The notes under the pieces are model-generated. The model had not been told where the DNA came from. It was given only the letters and a program-made list of their open reading frames with translations, and searched no databases. A stretch of DNA of 50,352 nt, taken from contig JAGLWF010000009.1 in NCBI GenBank assembly GCA_023133595.1, positions 1 through 50,352 on the forward strand, in the 5' to 3' direction. Origin of the DNA: Nanobdellota archaeon (GTDB taxonomy: Archaea > Nanobdellota > Nanobdellia > Woesearchaeales > WJKV01). The position numbers and the translations under genes were made by a program. Position 1 is the stretch's first letter. Each line of letters starts with the position of its first letter. Of this stretch, positions 1-7,538 are shown piece by piece.

Positions 1-737
1 TCATCTAATTCAATCTTATCTGTGCATAATGGTTCTTCTTCAGTGACTTCCTGCAGAGTAGGGCCTTTAGGAAGTACAAGATCGTATTGTATCTTGATCA
101 ATCCAGGCTTGTATTTATCACCTGCTTCTTCTGCCTTTTCGCGGTTTTCTTTGTGCGACAGGTGGCATGTTATTGCGAATTTACAGTCTCTATCAGCTCT
201 CTTTGTGAATGAAAATTTCTTGACTTCAAGTTCCATCTCATCGTCTGGGTGGAATTCATCCCTGAAAGTGTAAGCCAGGTGGCTGATATACTTGTTTCTC
301 ACTGCAAACCTGCTGAATAGTCTTCTGAAAGGCTGCGGAATCCATGCATGATGCGCATTAAAATAATCGTCAACATGTTCAAAATTATGTTTGTCAAAAT
401 ATGCTGATACAAGAAATTCTGCAAGTGATGCGATCAAATTTCCTTGTACTAATGCTCTTCCAGTATAAAGATTTCGATTGGTGTGAATAATATTATGATC
501 TCCAGTGATATCGCTAAACATCAGGATATCATCAAGTGTGACACTACAAGCTAATTTTCCATTTTCAAGATCAAGATTAAATCTCTCCTTAAGGTGCTCT
601 GGGAACTCAATCACAGGTCGAGAATCTGGAACCTCTATTTGTGAAGTCTCAAAATCTCTATGAAAATCTAGAAATGCTGTAGCCACCCCTGGTCCGACAG
701 CTGGGGTGAACTGTTCTATGTCGAGTCTCAGTTCCAT
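1..737 (-). CDS. MaoC-like hotdog-fold hydratase (3' end outside window)
   Basis: Partial gene read on the minus strand from an ATG at 737; it runs off the window start, leaving about 245 codons. Residues about 63-110 match the MaoC/(R)-specific enoyl-CoA hydratase signature: a phenylalanine followed by SDITGDHNIIH (the usual form is SGDxNPLH) and then GRALVQGNL, where the family normally has a G-x-HGML stretch. The Asp and His of the GDxNxxH motif, which activate water in hydratases, are present. Hydratase or related acyl-thioester activity is inferred from the family. It is divergent from the glycosyltransferase gene, and an A/T-rich CTTTATAAAT element lies about 30 nt upstream of the ATG, so the transcript may have almost no leader. 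Confidence 0.6.
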   Translation of the reverse strand, partial: MELRLDIEQFTPAVGPGVATAFLDFHRDFETSQIEVPDSRPVIEFPEHLKERFNLDLENGKLACSVTLDDILMFSDITGDHNIIHTNRNLYTGRALVQGNLIASLAEFLVSAYFDKHNFEHVDDYFNAHHAWIPQPFRRLFSRFAVRNKYISHLAYTFRDEFHPDDEMELEVKKFSFTKRADRDCKFAITCHLSHKENREKAEEAGDKYKPGLIKIQYDLVLPKGPTLQEVTEEEPLCTDKIELD

Positions 738-823
738 AATATATTCAAGCTGGGAAAGAGATTTATAAAGGTTTCGCAGAATCATGGACAAATTTATATA
801 TAGATTATCAGAATACATATACA
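738..823. promoter_or_regulatory. Divergent promoter region with two TATA-like boxes
   Basis: This 86-nt gap separates two divergent genes. On the minus strand CTTTATAAAT lies about 30 nt before the ATG at 737. On the plus strand TTTATATATAG near 793-803 lies about 25-30 nt before the ATG at 824. With normal archaeal TATA-to-start spacing both mRNAs would be nearly leaderless. Confidence 0.5.
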
Positions 824-1543
824 ATGGCAGATCCAAAGATACTTGTGGCATTTCCAACATACGATGGGCAGAAATATTGTCTGGAGGCATTCCTGGAAGG
901 AATAAAAAATCTGGATTATGATAATTATGGCATTCTGGCTGTTGATAATTCTGCAACAGATGGATATTTCAAACTGTTGCAGAGCAAAGGTGTTCCTGTT
1001 GTCAGAGATGCAAAAGAATATCCAGACAAGTTTGAAAAGATAAGAGGAAGCAGAAGAATGATCCGGACTCTTTTCCTGAAAGGAAATTACGATTATCTAC
1101 TATATCTTGACAGTGATGTGGTTCCTCCAAAAAATGCGATCAGACAAATGTTGTCAAGAAAAAAAGCCATAGTCTCAGGAGTTTATCTGAACGGAATGAT
1201 CATCAACAATAAACCAGGTGTGTTTCCAGTGCTCTATGATTTTGTGTCTGACAATCCAGAAGACCAGCGCGTAAGACTGATGACAAGAAAAGAGATCATG
1301 CCAGATAAATTCCAGGAAATCGCGTGCGGTGGCATGGGCTGTGTTCTTGTCTCAAGAGCAGTGCTTGTTGATACAACTTTTGCCAAGATAGAGGACACAA
1401 CAGATGATGTGAGTTTTTTTCTGGAGGCCAGAAAGTTAGGATTCCGGGCATATGTTGATACTGTTGTGAAATGCAAGCATATCAACTATCCTTTAGGCGA
1501 TAAAAGGAATACATTTTTTGACTGGAGCTATTATAAAAAATAG
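824..1543 (+). CDS. GT2-like glycosyltransferase
   Basis: A 239-residue protein without obvious membrane segments. The N-terminus has the GT-A pattern ILVAFPTYDG, then LAVDNSATD, and YLLYLDSDVVPP around residues 90-102, where DSD is the expected metal/nucleotide-sugar binding DxD motif. GGMGCVLVSR near residue 170 resembles the acceptor-side region of family 2 enzymes. It probably transfers a sugar in cell-surface glycan synthesis; donor and acceptor cannot be told. The ATG fits a leaderless transcript from the TATA box near 797. The stop codon is immediately followed by a palindromic repeat element (1544-1643). Confidence 0.75.
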   Translation: MADPKILVAFPTYDGQKYCLEAFLEGIKNLDYDNYGILAVDNSATDGYFKLLQSKGVPVVRDAKEYPDKFEKIRGSRRMIRTLFLKGNYDYLLYLDSDVVPPKNAIRQMLSRKKAIVSGVYLNGMIINNKPGVFPVLYDFVSDNPEDQRVRLMTRKEIMPDKFQEIACGGMGCVLVSRAVLVDTTFAKIEDTTDDVSFFLEARKLGFRAYVDTVVKCKHINYPLGDKRNTFFDWSYYKK

Positions 1544-1643
1544 TGTGTATAGCACCTAGCGTAACCTTGCAATAAAACCAGCCAAGTTTACTAGACTCGT
1601 CTTCTAAATCCTATTTTTGATCTAGTGAAGCGTGCTATGCACA
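1544..1643 (+). repeat. Palindromic repeat element, type 1 (copy A)
   Basis: About 100 bp starting on the base after the stop codon of the glycosyltransferase gene. The left end TGTGTATAGCAC and right end GTGCTATGCACA are inverted repeats with one mismatch. Inside are the family's conserved blocks: CTAGCGTAA next to the left arm, ACTAGACTCGTCTTCT in the middle, and GTGAAGC before the right arm. Other copies are at 4725-4820, 5881-5982, 15410-15511 and 44231-44422. Confidence 0.8.
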
Positions 1644-1692
1644 TATATAAAAAATAGATAAATATATATAGAAGAAAAGCCTAAATGCTATT

Positions 1693-2025
1693 ATGAACAA
1701 AAGAGGGAAATATTATACCGTATCTGTGCTTGTGGCACTGTTTGTGTTTGTTATCCTGTTTTCTGCAGTTGTTTTTGTGCCAGAAAAGACCCTGACAGGA
1801 AAAAGTGTTTTGAACATTGATGCATATGGATGCTATGATTCTGATGAAGGAAATGATATCTACCAACCAGGATATGTGACTTACAACAAAGGAAGTTATG
1901 TAAAAAGACGTTACGACACTTGCTCAGAAAATAAATATCTGATCGAATATTCCTGTGAAGCTGAGAATGTTGTAGCAATGGAAAAAGAGTGTGACAATGT
2001 CTGCATCAATGGTGCCTGCAAATAA
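1693..2025 (+). CDS. Small membrane-anchored Cys-rich extracellular protein
   Basis: 110 residues: a short basic start (MNKRGK), a hydrophobic helix at about residues 10-29 that serves as a signal anchor, then an ectodomain with six cysteines. These lie in the patterns GCYDSDEGNDIYQPGYVTY, YDTCSENKY, YSCEAE and CDNVCINGACK, which suggest a small disulfide-bonded domain. Similar Cys-spaced modules are common in predicted surface proteins of DPANN archaea (from memory, not searched). A TATA-like run lies at about 1655-1672. The gene is convergent with the next one; the two stop codons abut. Confidence 0.55.
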   Translation: MNKRGKYYTVSVLVALFVFVILFSAVVFVPEKTLTGKSVLNIDAYGCYDSDEGNDIYQPGYVTYNKGSYVKRRYDTCSENKYLIEYSCEAENVVAMEKECDNVCINGACK

Positions 2026-2367
2026 TTATTTGAACTTCTTATTTTTCTCCAACCATTTGTCGTAATCTTTTACTGTCTTGAACATGACTTTCACTTCTTT
2101 GATGTTTTTTTCACAATCTTCAACAGAAAAAGTCTGGCATATCGGCGGTCTTTTATCATAGATCGCGCATGACCCATCTTTCTCTCTGTGCTCGCACGGA
2201 AAAGGGATCTCCACCTGCCATGTATCTTCATTGTCAATATATACTGAAAGTCCTTTGTGGTACAAGTACCAACGAATATTCTCAAAATCCTCTTTTAGTT
2301 TTGGCGTCTCTATGTCAATCGCAATTGTCTTGCAACACTCGCCGTCACATTCATCGCATGTTATCAT
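2026..2367 (-). CDS. YkgJ-like CxxCxxxCC protein
   Basis: 113 residues with an N-terminal cysteine cluster CDECDGECCK and a second set, PCEHREKDGSCAIYDKRPPIC. This is the signature of the YkgJ/UPF0153 family, thought to bind a zinc or iron ion; no catalytic role is established. It overlaps the upstream nucleoside phosphorylase by four bases (ATGA), so the two are probably co-transcribed and translationally coupled, in the order phosphorylase then this gene. The assignment to the family is firm from the cysteine spacing; the function is unknown. Confidence 0.75.
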   Translation of the reverse strand: MITCDECDGECCKTIAIDIETPKLKEDFENIRWYLYHKGLSVYIDNEDTWQVEIPFPCEHREKDGSCAIYDKRPPICQTFSVEDCEKNIKEVKVMFKTVKDYDKWLEKNKKFK

Positions 2368-3185
2368 TTTTTCTTTCTATAGACATTAGTGACATCTTCT
2401 TGATCTTCGATGATATTTGCCAAATATTCATTAACACAAAACTGTCTTTTTGTCTTCAATGGAGGAAAATCTAATCTGGTTAGATTTTCGCTTAATAATT
2501 TTATGATCTCAAACTTTGCTTTGGTTGTTATTTTAGGTTTTAATACATCCCCAATACTTGATGTGCGATTATCACTGATTATCAATATTCCTGCTGTACG
2601 CATTCCAATATCACGTCCTCTGGAAAAACATGAAGCTAATTCCATCTCAACAGTTGATGGTTTTATTTTCTGGTATCTTTCATTTGCATGCGGCAGTTGA
2701 AACGTAACTGCAGGTACAGAAATATCTGAACCTTCTGTGTATGAGATCTTTGCCTTGTCTAAAATTTCTTTAACTTTGACTCGTAATTCTCGATTTGGAG
2801 TAGCTACTGTTCTTGAAGGATCAAATGGACTGTAGATTCCATCAAAATGATAAGCTTTTGTTGATACTACTGCAGATCCAACAGCAAGATTCTGGAATCC
2901 ACCATAAGCATAGCCAACAAATACTACTGTTCTACATCCGCCATCGTACATCTCTGCCAGTGCATCCATCATAGCAGGACCACCGTAAACATTGGTCATT
3001 ATTGGATAAAACTTTTTTCCTTTTCTAACTAGATGTGCATGATAAACAGCATCTTTGCTCGAGACGACCTGATCAAACAATGAAAGAACTTTCTTTTCAA
3101 ATTTCGGCTTGATAGTGCCAGCCAATACAATGCCAACACAATCGAACTTCCCTCTTCCGAATAACGACTTTGCCCATTCACCCAT
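2364..3185 (-). CDS. Nucleoside phosphorylase family protein
   Basis: 273 residues. Family features of the PNP/UDP phosphorylase fold are visible: VVFVGYAYGGFQNLAVGSAVV at residues ~88-108 (the glycine-rich phosphate/ribose region), and EMELASCFSRGRDIGMRTAGILIISDN near residues ~182-208, which corresponds to the ExE-acid region and the SDN motif that positions the base. It would cleave a nucleoside with phosphate in the cytoplasm for salvage; the base specificity cannot be read. It is the first gene of a two-gene unit with the Cys-cluster protein, and lies just after tRNA-Gln on the same strand. Confidence 0.75.
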   Translation of the reverse strand: MGEWAKSLFGRGKFDCVGIVLAGTIKPKFEKKVLSLFDQVVSSKDAVYHAHLVRKGKKFYPIMTNVYGGPAMMDALAEMYDGGCRTVVFVGYAYGGFQNLAVGSAVVSTKAYHFDGIYSPFDPSRTVATPNRELRVKVKEILDKAKISYTEGSDISVPAVTFQLPHANERYQKIKPSTVEMELASCFSRGRDIGMRTAGILIISDNRTSSIGDVLKPKITTKAKFEIIKLLSENLTRLDFPPLKTKRQFCVNEYLANIIEDQEDVTNVYRKKK

Positions 3186-3198
3186 TTTTTCAAAAAAA

Positions 3199-3310
3199 TA
3201 GCCCCGCGCGGATTCGAACCGCGGTCACCGGCTCCAAAGGCCAGTATGATTGGCCACTACATTCCGCAGAACAACAATGCGAGATCGCACGTTAATTCTT
3301 CCACGGGGCT
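3199..3310 (-). tRNA. tRNA-Gln(TTG) with a D-arm intron
   Basis: The acceptor AGCCCCG pairs with CGGGGCT, followed by discriminator A. The T arm is GCGG-TTCGAAT-CCGC and the anticodon arm is CTGGC-CTTTGGA-GCCGG, which gives anticodon TTG. The region after base 10 is interrupted: removing about 39 nt (approximately 3262-3300), which contains the hairpin TGCGA-TC-TCGCA, restores a normal D arm and a 73-nt tRNA. The exact intron ends are not certain because GGAA occurs at both boundaries. A LAGLIDADG gene ends 46 nt upstream on the same strand. Confidence 0.85.
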
Positions 3311-3356
3311 GTACCGATAAAAACTAATCGAATCCGCTAAAGCTATGTCTATTAGG

Positions 3357-4040
3357 CTAACATATCATATTTAAAGTTAATGCTTCAATACGCGATTTCA
3401 ATGAAGATTTTGGTATATAAAAGCCCCTTTCTTTCCATACAAGATATTTTGTTTTATGGACAATATTATTTGACCCGACAACCTGCATCCATCTTTCCAA
3501 GTTCTCTTTGCCAGAAATCTGATAAAATAAAAGTCCGTTAAATCTCTGATCTTTCCAAGTAGCGATTTTAAAACCTATTTTGATTAATAAATCTCCAACT
3601 TCTTCTGCAAACTTAGTATTCCGAAAACAAAATTGAATCCTAGGATAATAACGGATATCTTTTGATTGTTTAGAAAATTTCAAACAGCCATCTGTATCAA
3701 ATAAACCTCTTAGGAAATGAGGAATCAGGTTTAAATTATTGGTGATGATGGTAGGAATTCTTGCATTCACTTTATTTCCTCGAACTAATCCGATTTTATT
3801 AGTTAGATGATTCATTGCCTCTTTAGAATTAAAGTCAATATAGTAAGCATTTCGATCATTTCTCTTCCTTAATTTAGGATTGCCCGTGAATAATGATTTC
3901 AGAAGAGGAATTACATTATCTTTATAGTACTGAAGATCTTCTAAGCTACCTACGATTGTGATACAATTGCTCTTCTTATGCAGATGTCCGTCTCCTAGAA
4001 TTATCCCCAAGCATTCAGCTAATTTTTCTTGAACATTCAT
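3357..4040 (-). CDS. LAGLIDADG homing endonuclease (next to tRNA-Gln)
   Basis: 227 residues with two LAGLIDADG helices: LAECLGIILGDGHL (residues 7-20, catalytic Asp17) and LIPHFLRGLFDTDGCL (105-120, Asp115/Asp117). Each is followed by an alpha/beta half, as in single-chain endonucleases. It is homologous to the gene at 8903-9679 (shared block YYPRI/CYPRI after the second motif and FLRGxFDTDG). It is free-standing, not inside a recognised intron, and ends just upstream of intron-bearing tRNA-Gln. A TTTATAAA box lies 25-32 nt before the ATG, and the shared motif GCCACTGGACAGGT lies 41 nt upstream of it. Cleavage target unknown. Confidence 0.85.
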   Translation of the reverse strand: MNVQEKLAECLGIILGDGHLHKKSNCITIVGSLEDLQYYKDNVIPLLKSLFTGNPKLRKRNDRNAYYIDFNSKEAMNHLTNKIGLVRGNKVNARIPTIITNNLNLIPHFLRGLFDTDGCLKFSKQSKDIRYYPRIQFCFRNTKFAEEVGDLLIKIGFKIATWKDQRFNGLLFYQISGKENLERWMQVVGSNNIVHKTKYLVWKERGFYIPKSSLKSRIEALTLNMIC

Positions 4041-4081
4041 AGATTAATTATTAGAAATCCAGCTTTATAAACGCTGCGAGC

Positions 4082-4095
4082 ACCTGTCCAGTGGC
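4082..4095 (-). promoter_or_regulatory. Shared upstream motif of LAGLIDADG genes (copy 1)
   Basis: On the minus strand GCCACTGGACAGGT, with its proximal end 41 nt before the ATG at 4040 and about 10 nt upstream of a TATA-like box. The same motif at nearly the same distance precedes the other two LAGLIDADG genes (9723-9736 and 34530-34543). Confidence 0.6.
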
Positions 4096-4131
4096 TTGTG
4101 GTAGATTACAAAAAAAGGAGAAATATTACAA

Positions 4132-4569
4132 TTACTCGCCTAAATCATTCATCTTTGCAACCCTTCTCTTGTGCCGTTCTTCTGTTGAGAACGGCGTTGT
4201 GAGGAAAGCTTCGACAATCTTGGGGATCTCGTCTTCAGGAGTATAATCTGCACCTATAGCAAGTACATTTGCATTATTATGTTCGCGTGCTGCTTTTGCT
4301 TCTGCAACAGACCTGCACACTGCTGCCCGGACACCTTTGAACTTGTTTGCGACCATTGCCATGCCCAATCCAGAACGGCAAACCAAAATACCTTTCCAGT
4401 CTGGATGTTCTTTCACATCTTTTCCGACACGCGCAGAGAAATCAGGATAATCGCATGATTCAGAAGAATGGCAGCCGATATCTTCGTACTTTTCACCCAT
4501 CTCTTCCAACTGCTGTTTTATCTTCTTCTTTAATTCAAATCCGCCATGGTCAGAACCAATTACTATCAT
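4132..4569 (-). CDS. rpiB: Ribose 5-phosphate isomerase B (RpiB/LacAB family)
   Basis: About 145 residues from the ATG at 4569, the start that begins MIVIGSDHGGFELK, as the family does; the longer open frame upstream would run into a repeat element. The active-site cysteine segment is VCRSGLGMAMVANKFKGVRAA and the sugar-binding segment REHNNANVLAIGAD follows. The enzyme interconverts ribulose and ribose 5-phosphate in the cytoplasm. One oddity is Arg after the catalytic Cys, where E. coli RpiB has Gly. The gene stands alone between the LAGLIDADG unit and two palindromic repeats (4621-4820) that sit in its upstream region. Confidence 0.85.
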   Translation of the reverse strand: MIVIGSDHGGFELKKKIKQQLEEMGEKYEDIGCHSSESCDYPDFSARVGKDVKEHPDWKGILVCRSGLGMAMVANKFKGVRAAVCRSVAEAKAAREHNNANVLAIGADYTPEDEIPKIVEAFLTTPFSTEERHKRRVAKMNDLGE

Positions 4570-4620
4570 AACAAAAAAAGATAGAATGCTTGTATTTAAA
4601 TTTATCTTCTTCATGTGCCT

Positions 4621-4719
4621 AGCCATTGCTGCCAAGTGCAGCTTTATACCTTTTTGTACGAATTGCATAGACTCGACTTCTAAAGCTGAAAACAATACCA
4701 GCGGAACACAGCAATGGCT
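4621..4719 (+). repeat. Palindromic repeat element, type 2 (copy B2)
   Basis: 99 bp bounded by AGCCATTGCTG and CAGCAATGGCT. The interior shares blocks with type 1: CCAAGTGCAGC after the left arm, ATAGACTCGACTTCTAAAGC in the middle, and CAGCGGAAC before the right arm. It is separated by only 5 nt from an oppositely oriented type 1 copy. The second type 2 copy is at 44250-44346. Confidence 0.8.
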
Positions 4720-4724
4720 CGAAT

Positions 4725-4820
4725 AGGCATAGCACGCTTCGCTAAATCATTAAATCGTACTAGAAGACGAGTCTAGTAAATTAGACTGTTTATTACAAAG
4801 CTACGCTAGGTGCTATGCCT
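4725..4820 (-). repeat. Palindromic repeat element, type 1 (copy B1)
   Basis: 96 bp bounded by AGGCATAGCAC and GTGCTATGCCT, a perfect inverted repeat. Read on the minus strand it carries CTAGCGTAG, then ACTAGACTCGTCTTCT, then AGCGAAGC. Its last base is the first base of the stop codon of the gene at 4820-5815, so it lies directly after that gene on the same strand. The outermost arm bases are AGGC/GCCT here instead of GTGC/GCAC, so the change is matched on both sides. Confidence 0.8.
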
Positions 4821-5815
4821 TATCTTCTCAAAAGCATTCCAAATACAAGAAATACCAAGACAAGGATTATAATTCCCAACCCAGAGAAGAGCGCGATATC
4901 TTTACCTTTGCTTGAAAAGAAAGATGAAATAAATGTCTTCTCAGTATCTGCCACACTTCCTCCAGCCAAGTTGATTGTCTCTTTCTTCAGCAGGTACCTT
5001 TTTCCAGGTTCAGTTGGAAGATCTTCACAATCCACCATGATCTGTGCTTTTTTTGTAATGCGTTTGCCAAAATATTCAGCAACAACATCGAATGAATATA
5101 CACCTGTTCCAATACCTAATGGAAATTCGATTGGAAATTCTTTCACAATCTTGCTGTTCTGGCCAATGCTTCCGACTTTCAAAACTGTCTCATACTTTTT
5201 CTGGATATCAAGTTCTATGTTTGTGACCGTGATCTTGACATTCTCGACAACCTGTCCCTTATTATCTGCTTCTACTGAAAGCATTGCTGTTTCACCACAA
5301 TTGACTCCTCTAGGATCGAATGTTGGCTGGCCCAGCAGGATATCGTGCGGCCTTTTCCTTAATCGAAGTGGAAAGACAAAAGATTCTTCTTGATTCTTTT
5401 TGTTGTCATCTCTTCCTTCAGCTTTGATTTCTAGAATATAATCTCCTGTCAATGCATCTTCAGGAATATCAAAGACAACCTCTTTGTCTTTATCTTCCCC
5501 AGCATCAAGACCGAAGTTTCGGAACTCGTAATACAAATCGTCACCATTGCCTCTGATATCATGCACAGTGACAGTCATTTCAATTCCATCTATCTCGATA
5601 CGATCCCTTTCATCAAAGAGATTCCGAATTTCGATAACTAATCTTAATTCTTCTCCAGGCCGTACTTCCAAGTCATGGGTATCCTTCTCTAGATTAGAGA
5701 ATTTTTCTCCACCGACATAAGCATCGATATGCCTGAAACTTAGTTCATCAGCTGAAGCAAGTGAGACTAAAGCTAATACAATAAATACAGCAAATAGTAT
5801 GAATGATTTTTTCAT
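4820..5815 (-). CDS. Secreted Ig-like-fold protein with C-terminal anchor
   Basis: About 331 residues from the ATG at 5815 (MKKSF start; a longer start at 5830 is possible). The signal peptide is at residues 1-23 (hydrophobic run ending LASA). The ectodomain has repeated beta-sandwich-like segments (EVRPGEELRLVIEIRN and a DALTGDYILEIKAEG segment), similar to COG1470-type or CARDB-like modules. A C-terminal hydrophobic helix (IALFSGLGIIILVLVFLVFG) ends in two arginines and would anchor it with the bulk outside the cell. It probably has a structural or adhesion role at the surface; no catalytic motif was seen. Confidence 0.55.
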   Translation of the reverse strand: MKKSFILFAVFIVLALVSLASADELSFRHIDAYVGGEKFSNLEKDTHDLEVRPGEELRLVIEIRNLFDERDRIEIDGIEMTVTVHDIRGNGDDLYYEFRNFGLDAGEDKDKEVVFDIPEDALTGDYILEIKAEGRDDNKKNQEESFVFPLRLRKRPHDILLGQPTFDPRGVNCGETAMLSVEADNKGQVVENVKITVTNIELDIQKKYETVLKVGSIGQNSKIVKEFPIEFPLGIGTGVYSFDVVAEYFGKRITKKAQIMVDCEDLPTEPGKRYLLKKETINLAGGSVADTEKTFISSFFSSKGKDIALFSGLGIIILVLVFLVFGMLLRR

Positions 5816-5880
5816 GACAATTTCCCCCAATTCCTATACATGAGCTGTATTTATGAATATATAAATATTGCTATTCAGAA

Positions 5881-5982
5881 TACGTGCATAGCACGCTTTG
5901 CTAGATCAGAAATCTGAGTCAGAAGCCGAGTCTAGTAAACTTGACTGTTTATTGGAAGACTACGCTGGGTGCTATGCACATA
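5881..5982 (-). repeat. Palindromic repeat element, type 1 (copy C)
   Basis: Left TACGTGCATAGCAC and right GTGCTATGCACATA form a 14-bp inverted repeat with one mismatch. Read on the minus strand the core is CCAGCGTAG, AGTTTACTAGACTCGG and CTTCTGACTC, then GCAAAGC. It lies 17 nt after the proS stop codon, on the same strand, and upstream of the surface protein gene. Confidence 0.8.
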
Positions 5983-5999
5983 CTATTCAAAACTAAAAT

Positions 6000-7460
6000 C
6001 TAATAGGATTTTGCAAAATATATCTGTTTCTTGGCTGGTTTTCCACATTGAGGGCATTTCTCGCCTTTAAGATCCGGTTGTTTAAAAGGCATGTTCAATA
6101 TCTTTGCTCCATCAGTCCTATCCTTCATCAAATCCTCGCATTCTGCTTCCTCGCACCAGATAGTTTTCACTAATTTCTTATCCTTGATCGCTTTTTCAAT
6201 CTCTTTCCAGCTTGTTGTCTCTGCTGTGCTGTCTTTCAGGAATTTTTTTGCTTTATTGAACAATGATTTTTGCATATCTTCGAGCAACAGAGGAATCTTT
6301 TTCTTAATATCCTTGAAAGGAACAGCTTCTTTCTTGCCATTATCTCTCCGGACAATCATGACCTGTTTTTTCTCCAGGTCCCGAGGCCCGAATTCGATAC
6401 GCAAAGGAATACCTTTCAATTCCCACTCATTATATTTCCATCCAGGAGTGTACTCATCCCTGTTGTCAAAGATTGGATTGAACTCTTCCAGTTGCCTGAC
6501 AAGCTCCTTAGCCTTCTTCAGCACCACATCTTTGTTCTTCTCGAAAAAGATAGGTACGACAACAACTTTGTTTGATGCCAATCTCGGAGGAAGAACTAAT
6601 CCTTTGTCGTCTGAATGGAACATGATCAACATCCCAAGACTTCGGGTAGAAAAACCCCAGCTGTTCTGCCATGCATGTTTCTTTTTCTCATCCTTATCAG
6701 TATAAGTAATATCAAAAGCTTTTGCAAAATTCTGTCCTAGCAAGTGTGAGGTTGCTCCCTGGATTGCCTTCCCAGATGGCAGAAAAGTTTCAACACTAGT
6801 TGTTGCGTCTGCACCTGCAAATTTTTCTTTCTCTGATTTGATTCCTTTAAGAACAGGGATGGCATAAAGATTCTCAAACAGATCAGCGTAAAAATCCAGG
6901 ATTTGAAGCACTTCCTCCCATGCTCCTTCTTTTGTTGCAAATACAGTATGACCTTCCTGCCATAAAAATTCTCTTGATCGCAATAATGGCACCGGATTCT
7001 TGAACTCCCAACGCACAACATTGCACCATTGATTTATTCTCAATGGAAGATCTTTGTAAGATCGAATCCATTTTTTATAGGACGGATACATTATTGTCTC
7101 AGAAGTTGGCCGGATAGCAAGCTTTTCTGCCATTTTTGTTTGCCCTGCATGAGTCACCCATGCAACTTCTGGACTGAAACCTTTAATATGTGAAGCTTCT
7201 CTCTGCAGATAAGATTCAGGAATGAATAAAGGAAAATAAGCATTTGTAACTCCATCTTTTTTTATCAGGTTATCAAAATAATTTTGCGCAATCTCCCAGA
7301 TAGAATATAATCTTGGACGAAGAACATAACAACCAGAAACTTCTGTATACTCAATCAGTTCAGCTTTCTGCAAAAGCTGAGTATACCACTCACTGAAATC
7401 TTCATCCTTCTTGACAGTGATTCCGATCTGTTCTTTTTTCTCGTCTTCGTTATTTGCCAT
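6000..7460 (-). CDS. proS: Prolyl-tRNA synthetase, archaeal/eukaryotic type
   Basis: 486 residues, the usual size for the short archaeal-type ProRS (class IIa). Visible elements are GVTNAYFPLFIPESYLQ, AIRPTSETIMYPSYKKWI (motif 2 region TSE), RWEFKNPVPLLRSREFLWQE, and the C-terminal zinc-type extension with CEEAECEDL and CPQCGKP. It attaches proline to tRNA-Pro in the cytoplasm. The ATG at 7460 is preceded by a TTTAAA-containing stretch. It appears monocistronic and is divergent from the GT-C gene at 7539. No missing catalytic segment was noticed. Confidence 0.95.
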   Translation of the reverse strand: MANNEDEKKEQIGITVKKDEDFSEWYTQLLQKAELIEYTEVSGCYVLRPRLYSIWEIAQNYFDNLIKKDGVTNAYFPLFIPESYLQREASHIKGFSPEVAWVTHAGQTKMAEKLAIRPTSETIMYPSYKKWIRSYKDLPLRINQWCNVVRWEFKNPVPLLRSREFLWQEGHTVFATKEGAWEEVLQILDFYADLFENLYAIPVLKGIKSEKEKFAGADATTSVETFLPSGKAIQGATSHLLGQNFAKAFDITYTDKDEKKKHAWQNSWGFSTRSLGMLIMFHSDDKGLVLPPRLASNKVVVVPIFFEKNKDVVLKKAKELVRQLEEFNPIFDNRDEYTPGWKYNEWELKGIPLRIEFGPRDLEKKQVMIVRRDNGKKEAVPFKDIKKKIPLLLEDMQKSLFNKAKKFLKDSTAETTSWKEIEKAIKDKKLVKTIWCEEAECEDLMKDRTDGAKILNMPFKQPDLKGEKCPQCGKPAKKQIYFAKSY

Positions 7461-7538
7461 GATAAAACAGGGAGGGACTAGGGTATTTAAAAGTTTTGGC
7501 AGAAAAACATATATAGATAGATCAGCTATCTCAGTGAT

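Noticed and set aside
1544-1643. Palindromic elements as simple transcription terminators
   Set aside because: The middle block TAGACTCGGCTTCT is as conserved as the arms, copies occur in both orientations relative to genes, and no oligo-T tract follows consistently.
4570-4695. N-terminal extension of RpiB
   Set aside because: The family begins at MIVIGSDHGG; the upstream codons run into the type 2 palindromic repeat.
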